Positions 13,301 through 23,499 of a DNA stretch of 64,000 bases are shown one piece after another (position 1 is the stretch's first letter; each line of letters starts with the position of its first letter). The notes under the pieces are model-generated. The model was not told where the DNA came from. It saw only the letters and a program-made list of their open reading frames with translations, and ran no database searches. The DNA is from Aptenodytes patagonicus. Its lineage: Eukaryota > Chordata > Aves > Sphenisciformes > Spheniscidae. The translations under genes were made by a program, and so were the position numbers. The DNA lies in assembly GCF_965638725.1 (NCBI RefSeq), contig NC_134982.1, forward strand, positions 5,018,126 to 5,082,125. Reading direction: 5' to 3'.

Positions 13301-14185
13301 ACTGGATCATGAGAGGTTTGTCTGGAAGAGATCAAATGAAATAATAATAATAAAAAAACCCAGAATGCACAGATGATACTTATTCGGGATGGTTTTCTTG
13401 AAACTCAGGGAGAGTTTTGGCACCTGAACTTGGCAGCATGACTGAAGCAATGAATCAACAAGACTGTAAAACCTGACTGGGATTTATTATGGTCTATCCT
13501 GAAGTCTTACAGCTGGAAAACTGAGATGAACAGTGTGGTTGCCAGAGTCCCCTGTTATAAAGTACCCTGGACCAGTTTCATATGAACTGGCTAATTTATG
13601 ATGTCTGTGCCTCAGATGGCAAATCGCGTGTGTATCCTGTTGATGATTTATTATGGGGACCAAACACACTTACCTATGTGTAATTTAACTTCCCAGTGGC
13701 ATTAGGCTTGACAGAAACTGCTCAGCTGAAAGGACAGGGAGCGTTATGAAGAATGGCAGAGCACAGAATAACCATCCCAGGTTATGTTCTGTGGGACTAA
13801 ATGCGCTTTGTACATGGCATGTTGGAGGTAAATGTCACCTCAGTCATCCTCAAGATTTAAGCAATATCTGGATCTCTGCACATAGCTGATTTTTTCCTAC
13901 AAAATGGAAATAAATCAGGGCAGAGGTAGTTTCTGTAATGCTTCAACTTGAATCACGTTACTGAGAAGTTAGTTATTACTTCTTTGATGTAATTCTTCTT
14001 TGGAATCCCCTAATTAGTCATGATGAAGTAGCTTTACCTTTTAGCCAGGCTCCAAATTCCTTCATGTCTCCAGTGATGTACCCAACAGCTCTGCAGACTC
14101 TCTTCCCAGCTTTGCTCAGTGGATTCTGCTTTATTGGCTTTCTTTTCCCCTTGGTTTCTATCTTGACATCAACACTATTTTCCAT
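7188..14185 (-). CDS. SLC14A1: Urea transporter, SLC14A1/UT-B-like, 8 coding exons, 389 aa
   Basis: Facilitative urea channel of the plasma membrane (SLC14 family), a trimer in known members. Exons on the minus strand: 14185-14038, 13321-13132, 12769-12641, 11545-11353, 9976-9829, 9216-9082, 8120-8071, 7364-7188. All introns are GT-AG and the joined frame of 1170 nt is open to TAA at 7190-7188. Family marks: GYITGDMKE at about residue 35, VNNPLSG and NPWW in the first half, FTLPFN at 175-180, NPWTGG in the second half, KVTYPEANR near the C terminus. Residues matching the urea filter of UT-B are kept: Q67 (ISQ), T176 (FTLPFN), Q231 (GVGQ), T338 (GTW). The sequon NIT is present. Length equals human UT-B (389 aa, from memory). 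Odd point: SGPHN replaces the usual TGHYN at 190-194. The start has a strong Kozak context (A at -3, G at +4). The symbol rests on gene order, length and similarity; orthology to UT-A is not excluded. Confidence 0.9.
8071..8120 (-). CDS. SLC14A1: SLC14A1-like coding exon 7 (50-nt micro-exon)
   Basis: 50 nt encoding residues 315-331, [17 protein letters not shown]. Acceptor cttttccacag and donor GTG|gtaagt are both strong. The size and phase match the exon at 33706-33755 in the paralogue. Confidence 0.9.
9082..9216 (-). CDS. SLC14A1: SLC14A1-like coding exon 6
   Basis: 135 nt. It encodes residues 270-314 with [31 protein letters not shown]. Acceptor ttattttgcag, donor TGTG|gtacgt. GLWGYNSSL is closer to UT-B (GLWGFNSSL) than to the UT-A C-terminal half, which supports the SLC14A1 call. 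Confidence 0.92.
9829..9976 (-). CDS. SLC14A1: SLC14A1-like coding exon 5 (second-half signature)
   Basis: 148 nt. It encodes residues 221-269: [14 protein letters not shown] with pore Q231, [21 protein letters not shown]. The acceptor is aaatccctgcag and the donor CTGGCAG|gtaagg. This is the start of the second UT repeat. Confidence 0.93.
11353..11545 (-). CDS. SLC14A1: SLC14A1-like coding exon 4 (pore Thr, glycosylation sequon)
   Basis: 193 nt, acceptor ttcttttag and donor ATG|gtagga. It encodes residues 156-220 with [12 protein letters not shown] (pore T176), then YLAASGPHN where family members normally read ATGHYN, then the sequon in PNITW. The donor gtagga is weaker than the others in the gene. 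Confidence 0.92.
12641..12769 (-). CDS. SLC14A1: SLC14A1-like coding exon 3
   Basis: 129 nt, from a ttcacacag acceptor to a gtaagt donor. It encodes residues 114-155 with [19 protein letters not shown] and [10 protein letters not shown], part of the first UT repeat. It ends phase 2 and its split codon gives C156 in TCP, as in UT-B. Confidence 0.92.
13132..13321 (-). CDS. SLC14A1: SLC14A1-like coding exon 2
   Basis: 190 nt between a ctcttccag acceptor and a gtaagt-type donor. It encodes residues 50-113, the first transmembrane helices, with [24 protein letters not shown] and GQDR. Q67 is the first-half pore glutamine. The exon has the same length and phase as the matching exon of the upstream paralogue at 41252-41441. 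Confidence 0.93.
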
Positions 14186-14194
14186 GTTGATGTT
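14038..14194 (-). CDS. SLC14A1: SLC14A1-like exon with start codon (coding exon 1)
   Basis: Coding from ATG at 14185. The exon begins at 14194 after a ggtcag acceptor and ends AAAAG before gtaaag. It encodes the cytoplasmic N terminus ([13 protein letters not shown] start, then the conserved GYITGDMKE helix) and ends phase 1. The 9 nt before the ATG are in frame and open, so an upstream exon could extend the protein. A run of 14 C on the coding strand lies in its polypyrimidine region. Confidence 0.88.
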
Positions 14195-14216
14195 CTGACC
14201 CTTTGGTAAAATTCAA

Positions 14217-14230
14217 GGGGGGGGGGGGGG
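14217..14230. repeat. Homopolymer G14 (C14 on the gene strand)
   Basis: Fourteen consecutive G on the plus strand. On the gene strand this is C14 about 21 nt upstream of the acceptor of the start-codon exon, so it forms part of the polypyrimidine tract. Length is prone to slippage. Confidence 0.9.
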
Positions 14231-14427
14231 AAAGAGAGTTCATTACAATGCCTCTTACTGATCCCTGTTTATTCTCTCTACCACATATTATTGCTCACCA
14301 CGTGTTATTTTGGAGCCAGAAAGAAGAAAATCCTTACTCTGAACACCTGATTCTCATGTCTCCATGAGCACATTCTCTCTTCATGTTCTCTTGGGACCCT
14401 GCGCTGTCCTTTTAGATTTTCATGCAG

Positions 14428-14560
14428 TCACAGATTTGAACACCAGAAGGAACCACTGAGCGTTGTATCATAGCGGTATTTCACCTGATTTTAACACCCT
14501 GTTCAGCTATACCGTATTTTCTAGAAATCAAGCAGCTCTTGATTTAAAGGGTGACTTCAA
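14428..14560 (+). repeat. Ancient amniote repeat-like segment
   Basis: The stretch around gatttgaacaccagaaggaaccac and the following gttgtatcatag resembles an old amniote repeat seen in reptile and bird genomes (atttgaaggccagaagggacc type). Family not assigned. Lies in the intron between the start-codon exon and the 58-nt exon. Confidence 0.25.
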
Positions 14561-14612
14561 GAAGAGCAAGACAGCATTAGGAGACACTGGCTTCACAGAA
14601 GTTAAAGCTTAC

Positions 14613-14670
14613 CTCAAGATTCAGATTGATAGAAGATGAACACGGAAGTCGGTAGAAGTTGAACCACCAT
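14613..14670 (-). other. SLC14A1: Likely 5' exon of the SLC14A1-like gene (UTR or N-terminal extension)
   Basis: A 58-nt segment with acceptor cagcttcctag and a consensus donor CTTGAG|gtaagc. Spliced to the start-codon exon it leaves an open frame through the ATG, reading about FNFYRLPCSSSINLNLEN. It also holds a short frame in another phase (ATG right after the acceptor, stop at the exon end) that could act as a uORF. The peptide resembles the linker before the second half of mammalian UT-A1. Inference: an alternative N-terminal or 5' UTR exon. Confidence 0.5.
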
Positions 14671-17600
14671 CTAGGAAGCTGCTTCAATGATTAAGTTTCC
14701 CCTGCTGCTTAACCCTTATTTCCAGTTTAAAATTATCCATCAGCCGTCAATAATAGGTACCTAAAGTTAGCTTTATGGGTCTCGATACAGTCACCTGCTG
14801 GGGTCAGCTCAGCCTTTCTCATGAGCATGGTCTTAGCTTGAGGGTTGTTCATGGTGCCTTGCTCCATTACTCACATACATACAAACAATACAGAATTGTA
14901 CTTTTAGCCGCCCCATCTTTAGAAGTACCCAGCACTGATTTAAGAGCTTAAAGGCCAAATTCAGAGTGCTTGCTTTCCATTCTACCTCAGCCATGTTGCC
15001 GCCTTCTCTCTGCCAGTTGCCCAGTAGGGTGACGTGGTCTGCACTGGCCTTTGCTCTTCAGCATAAGACAAGATAGGAGACCACATATTGGGACCTGTAG
15101 TAAGAAATACTCAGGGACTAATGAAAACACTCTTATTAAATTTAGCAGGCACTATATCAAGACTTAAATAAGGTAGGGGTGTTTAGGCCTAAATAAGGTG
15201 TTTGGAGCATCCATGCAGGGCTGGCAGAGATGGGGTCCCTTATGAGAGACATGACCTTTGGATTAGGAGCTGCTGGAATACCCTTTGGCACCTCATCCAG
15301 CTCTAGACAGCTTCATTCAGGCATGTGGATCAGAGACTTACACCTAACTGTAAACACTGGAGTTTAAAAACATTCATGAGTTTAAATTCATTATTTGTTC
15401 AAGGGCATATTCTCAATATGAAATCAGCAAATTTAAAACAGCCAAACCTTTCCCTGGAGTGTATTCAGTTTCCTGAAGAGTAGGATTAATTCTTGGTAAT
15501 TCTCAAGACAAAGAAAACACAAGACAAGGTACCTCGTTGAGTGAATACAGAACCAGAACTGCTTCAGGTCTCACTGGTGAGTAACAGCTTGTGCAAGAAG
15601 TAAAGAATTTAGGTTGTGAGTTAATAGTCTTAATAAGATGATACAAGCACGTAATTATTGGAGTTAGTCCTTGACTCACTTGCAACTTCAGTAAAAGCCT
15701 TCTTGGCAGCTGGGGAAGAGAATTCGTACTTCAGAAATACAGGTGGCGAGTACTTAAGCTAAAGCAGCCTCACCCCTGGGCATTACACTTGCAGACCCAG
15801 ACATGTGGTTAAGCAGCTCTGAGTCTTTGTGGAGGAACGGCTGGTTAATGTACATCCTGGCCAGTTTCTTACCGTATGCTATTGGTAGGCTGATGGTGAC
15901 ATTTCAGGAAGCAGTAAATATTTGCACAAATAATAAATAGACATTTTCGGCCTTCTGGAAGGGCCCTGCTAATGCAAGGATAAGTTCCACATGAAAGAGG
16001 GTGAAGACAGGACCAGTACGTAGAAGAGTGTTAAATTTGACTTTGTGTAGGGCACGAAGGCAAGGAGCTTAACTAGAAGAGGAAGAAAAGGACGAGAGTG
16101 TTGCTAGGGATGGTGTCTCGGTGCTGGAAGGCTTTTTCCTGGCTCAGTTATAATTCATTACCTTGATTCATTAACCTTCGCTTCTCTCATATTTTATTCT
16201 GAAATAATGGAATAAGTGAATTGGACGCACTTTCAGTTAAATCAAAATTTCCAGCCAAGATAAATGCTCTTCATTTGGTGAAAGTGCATTTACATTTTCA
16301 ATTTAAAGAATCTTCCTCTTTATGTAACTTAGGCTTTCTCTGTTGCTAATCCATAAAGTCAAGGGCTATTGGAGTTGCATTTGCAGAGTGATGTTGTGTG
16401 TCCTGTGCTAGCATGCCTGGTATGTTTCCCTGCATGCTGAGTGAGGAGCTGTTTGCACCGCAGGAGTCTGCAGCGTGGGATGAAATGTGCATGTGAAGAA
16501 GTATCGGAGTCACTGTCTGGTCCGCTCACACAGTGGAGAAGAAAATGGGTCAAGTTGGAGGCCCTAATTAATCAAAACTTGATGAATTGCTTTGCCGTAG
16601 GAAGGCACTTAAGTGCATACTTAAGGCAGTACTGCACGGTGCAAGTCTGAGGCTGCAGAACTCCTTTGCTTTGGGTTTTCATGGGCAGAAATGAAGTCAC
16701 CTAGATGCACTTGGCACAGCAAAAAGACCAGGTGACCAGGTGAGTCACTTCTACCAACCTGGCTTGAACTTCACCCCCGATGAAGGCTGCGTCAAAGCCC
16801 TGCGTACCTGTTCTTCCAGAACATTCAAAATCACAGTGATCGGGGGTGTGATCTGGCCAGCAGCGTTGGTCAAACTCACGTTCGTTATGTCCCTGTCTAT
16901 CAAGTGATGTGTCTCTCTAGAGAGGGATCACATGAACTTTGGTTCACCTTCCCTATAAGCTTATATATACTAAAAGGGAAGGGAATCGTTACGAAACACC
17001 CCCATCACCTGCAGAGCAGCCTGGTATGTAATGGGTAGGCTAAGAGCACTCTTGGTTTCAGGTAGGGTCTTTACGACACCGTAAAGACCCAGATTCAGTC
17101 CCATGGGCTTCACTGCCACCCCAAATCACATCCCCGGCTCTGCGTGAGGGCTGCCTCCTATGTGCAGTGGTTCAGCTATCACCACAGCCGTGAGGCTTGT
17201 CCCATCCATCCAGAAATGCAGAGCATGAAGGACTTGCACCGCTACTACTTGGTTGTCCAAAGAAAGTGTAAAGGAGCAGGGAACCACTTGGAAACTGGCA
17301 CCAGCATAGAATTTTTTGGGCATTTTTAATAATTTTTGACATTGTAAGAAGCAGTAGCTGCCATATATGCTCAGATTAACAATCTGCTAACACATTACCT
17401 TGTTTTAGGGAGTAGGCAATAGCAGCTATTTAAGAAAGGACAGAAGACAAACAGTGTGTCATTCCAGAATAAGGGAGATGCTCAGAGAATTTTAAGACGG
17501 CGATGTTTTAATTTTAATTCAAGCTGAAGTGTGTGTGTTCTGATGGGGATTACATGAAGGCCAGTCTACAGCAGGTCTTTCGCAGATCTGCTATTGAGGT

Positions 17601-19708
17601 TATGTTAACATGTGGTTTTCAGTCAAAGCGGGCTTTTTTTCTTAGTGCACGAAGGAAGGAAATGGAAATAATTGTGAAAGGACTATTCCATTGGAACAGA
17701 CTGCTTGGCTTCTGCAGGGGGGGCAGGATTTAAAAAAAAAAATAATTATTCCTTATTTCTATTAGTCTGGGAAAGTGTTTTTTCATCTCGGATTCTTAAC
17801 TAATGACTGTGCAGGTCCTGCTCTCAGACACACAGCTTGAAGCGCGCTGCCTGATCTCACGTATGTTCTGGAGAGGTGCTCCAGGCAAGCATTTGGTAGG
17901 AAATGCAGTGCGGGCTCCCGATGCTGGTGTGTAACTGGTGTGATACAGGAGCAGCAGCAGGACCCAGGCAGAGCAAGTCTGAACGTGGTTTTCATCTCTG
18001 TGGTGCAAGGACTGATTTGTGCTCTGCTGCGAGTGCAGAGGAACTATTTAAAACTATTTTCCCATGGTGTACTGTGGAAAGTGAGAGCTAGGTTTGGGGC
18101 ACTGCTGCTTTTCCCCAGTGATTCCAGGTGTTTGCTGCCTCCCCTTGCCTAGATATCTTTGTGCTGTTGGGTAATATCTCTCTGCCATCCTCGCTAAGAA
18201 TGCTCACGTGAGCAAGAAGGAAAGTTTTGCAGCTAAAAGTACCTAAATACTTTTGCATCAGCTATGAAATGGAACCCGTGAGAATAGAAAAGAAAAAAAA
18301 AAGATGCTTTTCTTGCATGAAAATTAAATCATTACAGGGCCAAGAAGCTAATCTATTGTTTTTTTATCATCTTTTCAGAGTTAATAAGTGTCCTGTAGCA
18401 AAGAGCTGATGTTATGCAACTTCATGTCTCCCTAAATCAAGTTCTCTTCCACTTGCGTACACTTCTTCCACGTCACGCCATACCTATGGCATCTCAGTAA
18501 TGCCTCGTTAAAGCGGCAGCGAAGCAGACTCCGTGCTGGTGCTGCACTCCTGCAACATCTGGCCTGCAAATACTTTTTTATTCACTTGCTGAAATTGAGA
18601 CAAGCCCAGTCACACATTCATTTTGTGTTATGCTTGGTAAGAGTGGTGCTGTGCTTGCAGCTGGGGAAGGAACAGAGGCTTTTATTTGGCTAATTGTTTT
18701 AATACTCACAGGTAATAGTTATTTCCGAGCTAGTGCCTGTGTTGGTAGGTGTTGGGCTTTTATCTCTGAAAATGCAGCAGTTATCTAGTACTTTCTCTTC
18801 TTTCTGGATTTTACGTCTCTCCCTGACAAAATTCCAGTTATTCTGTAAATCAAGAGGATTTAAATTACCGTGTGGTATTTGTTTGTCCAAGGAACTGCTA
18901 CAGCACAATTACAGTCATTGTATCTTGCATTCTCTGAATTGTTGCTGTGAAGTGTGTGGGCAGCCAGCTCTGTGTGCAGCATGTTTTTAGAGGAATTCCT
19001 GCATCCAAGTACAATAGGAGGAAAGGGCCGGATTCCCAGCAACTCTGATTCCAGCATAGCCTGTGCAATGTTACCAGGGGTTTAGTAAAGCTGGGGAAGT
19101 ATAGTGTTGTGTTACGTATAGGAACATACGTATGCACAAGCACACTCCCCAAAACAGAGAGGTTATAACGCACTTGACCCTCACTGAAAAAAAAAAGTTC
19201 AGGTTTTCCCCTAGAAGATACATTTCAAAGCATTAGTTCAAAAGAAAGCTCATGCCTCAGATTCAAATATTCATTAAGCCCATTCGCAATTCAATTTTCA
19301 GAGATCTGTCTCTCGGGGACAGAGAAATCCAGAGATACTATCACATTAACTGCATATTATTACTATCTGGGCATTTTTCATTTTGCAGAATAGAAAGGCA
19401 GTAAAAGGAGATGTTAAAGAGTTCCAGGGTTTTTTTCTTTCTTTTTTTCTCAAAGGTTCAGCCAACTGGGCTAAGTAGTACTAATAAATCCTCACCCTGC
19501 GAGAAAATTCTCAGTAATTGAAATTCTTGTGACACCCCCCAACCTCTGTGCTCCTCTTGAGCCTTAGCTGCTCTCCCTCAGGAGGACTGATCAAATGCTG
19601 TTTGCTAGGTGTTTTGGGGGAGAAGGAAGATCCAGGTAAGTCAGTAAGTCAGTAACAGGGTGCATGTTTATTGCTGTGCATTAAAAGGAACGAACGGAGT
19701 GCTCTTAC
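14671..19708 (-). other. Long 5' intron of SLC14A1-like gene
   Basis: About 5 kb between the two 5' mini-exons. Holds the candidate internal TATA box at 16960-16969 and otherwise no recognised coding or repeat element. Confidence 0.4.
16960..16969 (-). promoter_or_regulatory. Candidate second TATA box inside intron
   Basis: The minus strand reads TATATATAAG. A start near 16940 would give an exon of about 133 nt ending at donor AACAG|gtacgc (exon low end 16808). It lies in the long intron between the 5' exons at 19.7 and 14.6 kb. AT-rich TATA-like words occur by chance, so this is weak without transcript data. Confidence 0.25.
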
Positions 19709-19746
19709 CTCTCCGATGAGTTCAGGGGCAGCTGTTGCTTTGCTGG
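19709..19746 (-). other. SLC14A1: Likely far 5' exon of the SLC14A1-like gene
   Basis: A 38-nt segment after a very pyrimidine-rich acceptor ending ccttctgtcctag, followed by donor GGAGAG|gtaaga. Its frame (AKQQLPLNSSE) is open and continues in phase into the 14613-14670 exon and then the transporter. If transcription begins at the nearby TATA box, the exon would instead extend to about 19778 and a stop codon (TAG) just before the segment would make it untranslated. Confidence 0.5.
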
Positions 19747-19800
19747 CTAGGACAGAAGGAAAGCAGGGCTAAGACACTGGGGAAGAAAATGCCCCACCAG

Positions 19801-19808
19801 CTTATATA
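19801..19808 (-). promoter_or_regulatory. TATA box for the SLC14A1-like gene
   Basis: The minus strand reads CTATATAAG here. A start site expected about 30 nt downstream falls near 19778 in CCCCAGTG, giving a first exon of about 70 nt that ends at a good donor (GGAGAG|gtaaga) at 19709. Position upstream of all other exons of the gene and the spacing to a usable donor support a core promoter. As I recall, mammalian UT-A2 also starts from an internal TATA promoter. Confidence 0.45.
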
Positions 19809-19829
19809 GGCTAGCATGGCTCCTGTCCT

Positions 19830-22550
19830 GATATTACTAATTAGTTTGTTTCTCCTCCCACTTGGTGAGCTCCAGGCAAATGTTAAGAAGGTTCCCTCTT
19901 GCATTCTCCACCTTTCCTCTTGCTCTGTCCTTGGTCTCTTGCCAACAGCCTCTCCAAATGTCCTCTTCCCTGCTGCTTTTTTTTTTGTTTTGTTTTGTTT
20001 TTTAACTAACTCTCCTTTAACTCTGTCCTTTCTCCTCCTCCACCACTTAAAAGGACTCAAGGCTTCAAAGCGGACTCTTGGTATACCTGAGCTCGACCTC
20101 TCTGGCATTATTCTCCTTATCCAAGACAGCTCAGCATCCTCCCCTCTCAAAACACTGACCTGGGAGTGTGCATCACAGCGTGTCGTGTTCAGCAGCCTGT
20201 CGAGTTTTCCTGTTTCTGGGTAGTTTTCGGAGGCACTATTCTGTTAACACACTGGAGCGAAGGATCTGGTGACCTGTTGTTTAATTGCTTTTTATCAGTT
20301 ATTTGAGAAATTCAAGGGGTATTTTTCCTTCTTTTTCTAACCTGGCCTCCCTGCCTCGCTGGAGAAATCTGGAGTATCAGAAGTGTGGCATATTTGAGAG
20401 GTTTATAAGGCTGTGAAATCGCTGTGAAAGGCAGAGAAGAGGCTTAAAAGGGAAGTCTTGAGAGAGTGAATTATAGGAGAAAGGGCAGAGAAAAAGCTAG
20501 TGAACTGAAAGAACCTGCTAGGCTAATTTAAACCACAGTTTAATTCACTTTAGGACTCTTTTACAGTGATGGCTTAGAGAAGCAACCCTGCAACTTCACC
20601 CGAGTGCTGGAGCGAATGGCTCGTTGTTGAACCAGAAACCATCTAGCTTTATGACTTTGCTTCCTCCAGCCCTGTGGAAACAGCCTCAGCATCTACATGA
20701 GCTGGAGTGATGCTATTCTCACCGTGTTCGTTCCCAGGCTGCCTGTCTTTTGACGGCGATGTTTTTAACAGGAGACTGCATTCTTTTTTCCCCCCCTAAG
20801 AGTAGGGTTTCTGATAGTGGTTGTCAGCTTAGTATTGCCGCACGAGCAAGGCTTCCTCTCATCAAACAGGCACCAGCCTCAGTGTCATTTAAACCCGCAT
20901 CTTTTCTGCTCTCTGTGAAAGGGATGCAGCGCAGGGGGCAGGCAGGATTCGCTGTCGGGCTGCGCTGCCTCCATCTGCGGAGCGATGCGGTGGCTCTGCA
21001 GGCTCAGCAGCCGCCTTCCCCCTCCAGGGAACCAGATTCAGGACCGCCCTGTCCAATTCTGGTGCTTTAAAGAGGTCGTTGAGATGTTGGAGGGGATTCA
21101 GAAAAAAGCCACCGGATTGCAGGTCTGTGATGGATGTCTTGGGGCGATGCTTTGTTGAGCTTATCAAAGAGCTGGTTAATAAGTAGCAGGATCACAGTCT
21201 GCTGATGCCTACGTGGGAATGAGGTCCCTGGCAGCAGCCTGCTCTGTGAACTAGGGGCAGAGGAGTGATGTTCTCCACCGCCACGTGACGGGTTCATTGG
21301 ATCACAGGGGCAGCCAACTATGGGGAGGGTTTAACTACTGCAACAATTGCCTTAGGGAATCCCCGAATTTCCAACAATTACTTTCCAAAAAGGTCTGGGC
21401 CAGATCCCAGATTGAGTGCTGGAGTCAGGTGCAGGAACGCCTGCCCGGGCTGTGTGCTTTAGCCAGCCAAAGCAGTCCTGGTTGCTTGAGGATTGAGATT
21501 CCATATAGGTCTGGTGCAGAAGGGTGGGGACAGTAGAAAACCTCCCAGTGTAACTCAATCCATGCCGAGTCAGGTGCCCACTGCTAACCTCCAGTGCTGA
21601 GCACTCAAAGGTGTAGGTTTCCGCTCCTGTCTTTTGGGCTTTGGGATTCAAGGTGGGGAGACTGAAACAGCGGAGGCCATTCCTCGTCAAAAGGATCGAG
21701 ATGTGCCATGTGCCTGTTATGTAGCTGTCAGGTATCATCTGCCTGGGAGCGGGCCACCAGCTCTGAGTGAGCTCTGGGTAACCATGTAATGATGTGCAAA
21801 CTGAGCATGCAGGTAACACTTACAGGTGACTAGCGAGTTGCCTCTTGATTTTAGGCACGTGTGAAGACCGCTCTGGTGCTGAGGACAAGGTAGCTGGGGT
21901 TGGTGTCTGGCACCTAAGTTCCGCATCATTTAGGTGAGCTGAATCCATGGCTTAACTCATTGGCTCTCAGCTGGTGAAGCTGGTTGATGCGTTTCTTCTG
22001 CCTGCTGTGCTCTGCAGGAAGGTGGCTCTGAGAACGCCCCTTGGACTGAGCCCAGTGGTTGATATGGTGAGAAGAGGGGTTGGTGGTTGGATCCTAACCA
22101 GACCTAGTACCCGAGCTGTCCCAGAGAAATGCCTGAATGATCTCTGACTGTATTAGCTCGCCAGGCAGGAGCTGTCTACCTGTGTTAGCTGGGTACAGTG
22201 CTTGAACTCGTCAGCTCTGCCAGGAAAGACTCTTATGGCCCTAATCCAGCTTCACACGCTCTGTCTCCGTGCCTCTCTCAAGGCTCAGTGGCCTTCAGGA
22301 GGTGCATTGAAAACCACTTGGTAGTAGATTGCCATTATACTTGCTGGTTTTGGCTGTGCTCCTCAGCTCAGGTTGCACTGCAGGGATTAGGTCTGCCCAG
22401 GGAGCTGCATCAGGTCCTGGACTCCAACAGGTGCTTTAAAATGACGTAAATCCCCGTACGGAGCTCTGCAGATTGCTAAAACTCAAGTCCTGGTCTGCCT
22501 TTGCTAGGTTGGGCTGTGGATGTCTGAAAGGTAGCCAATGTATACGGCCT
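19830..22550. other. Intergenic, promoter-proximal, no gene recognised
   Basis: Upstream of the SLC14A1-like TATA box. Contains a T-rich stretch at 19979-20002 and short open frames without family features. Presumed to hold upstream control elements, none identified. Confidence 0.4.
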
Positions 22551-22559
22551 CCTCGTCAT

Positions 22560-23490
22560 CCCTCATTGGTGGGGAAATCACTGCCAGGAGCTGAGCTCCT
22601 GTCGCTGGGCACCACTGAGAAGAGTCTGGCTCTGCCTTCTTTACTCTCCCCATCAGATATTTGTACACATGGATAAGATACCCCTGAGCCTTCACTTCTC
22701 CAGGCTGAACAGTTCCTGCTCTCTCAACCTCTCCTCGTATGACAGGGGCTCTAATCCTTTAATCATCTTTGTGTCCCTTTACTGGTCTCGCTCGGTGTCT
22801 CCCCGTTTCTCCTGTACTGGGGAGCCCCAAACTGGACACAGTATCCCAGATGTGTCTCACCAGCGCATAGTAAAGGGGAAGGAAATAAAGGATCACCTCC
22901 CTCGATCTGCTGGCAATGTTCCTCCTAATGCAGCCCAGGAAGCTGTTGGCCACCTTTGCTGCAAGGGCACGTTGCTGGATCATGGTCAACTTGGTGTCCA
23001 CCAGGACCCCCAGGGTCTTTTCTGCCAAGCTGCCTTCCAGATGGTCAGCCCCCAGCATGTGCTGGTGCAAGCAATTGTTCCTCCCCAGGTGTAGGACTTT
23101 GCACTTCTCCTTGTTGATCTTCATGAGGTTCTTGTCAGCCCATTTTTCCAGCCTGTTGAGGACCCTACGGATGGCAGCATGACCCTGTGGCATATCAACC
23201 ACTCCTGCCAGTTTTGTATCTTCCCCAGATTTGCTGAGGGTGCACTCTACCCCATCACCCAGGTCATTAATTAAGACGTTAAACAGTTTTGGCCCCGGTA
23301 TATATTACCCCTGGATTATAGCACTAGTGACTGGCCTCTGGCTGGACTTTGTGCCACTGATTACAACCCTCTGGGCCCTTCCATTCAGCCACTGTCCGCC
23401 TCACTGTCCACTTATCTAGCCCATACCTCATTAACTTGTCTATGAGGATATTATGGGGGACAGCGTCAAACCCAAATGATGCTCCGAAAC
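22560..23490 (-). mobile_element. CR1 LINE fragment, older, minus orientation
   Basis: About 0.93 kb whose minus strand matches the ORF2 region before the CR1 3' end. A partial frame (23202-22759) reads NRLEKWADKNLMKINKEKC, VLHLGRNN, LGVLVDTKLTM and [18 protein letters not shown], then drifts out of frame. Frame breaks and no clear octamer tail show it is older than the three plus-strand copies. It lies in the intergenic stretch between the two transporters. Confidence 0.88.
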
Positions 23491-23499
23491 TGCTCCAGT

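Noticed and set aside
16750-16940. Minus-strand open stretch of over 50 codons without Met (SLTNAAGQITPP region)
   Set aside because: Looks protein-like but has no start, no convincing acceptor and no family match; kept only as part of a possible untranslated first exon.
19816-20223. Plus-strand 135-codon hydrophobic frame
   Set aside because: Arises from T- and C-rich sequence upstream of the promoter; low complexity and no family match.
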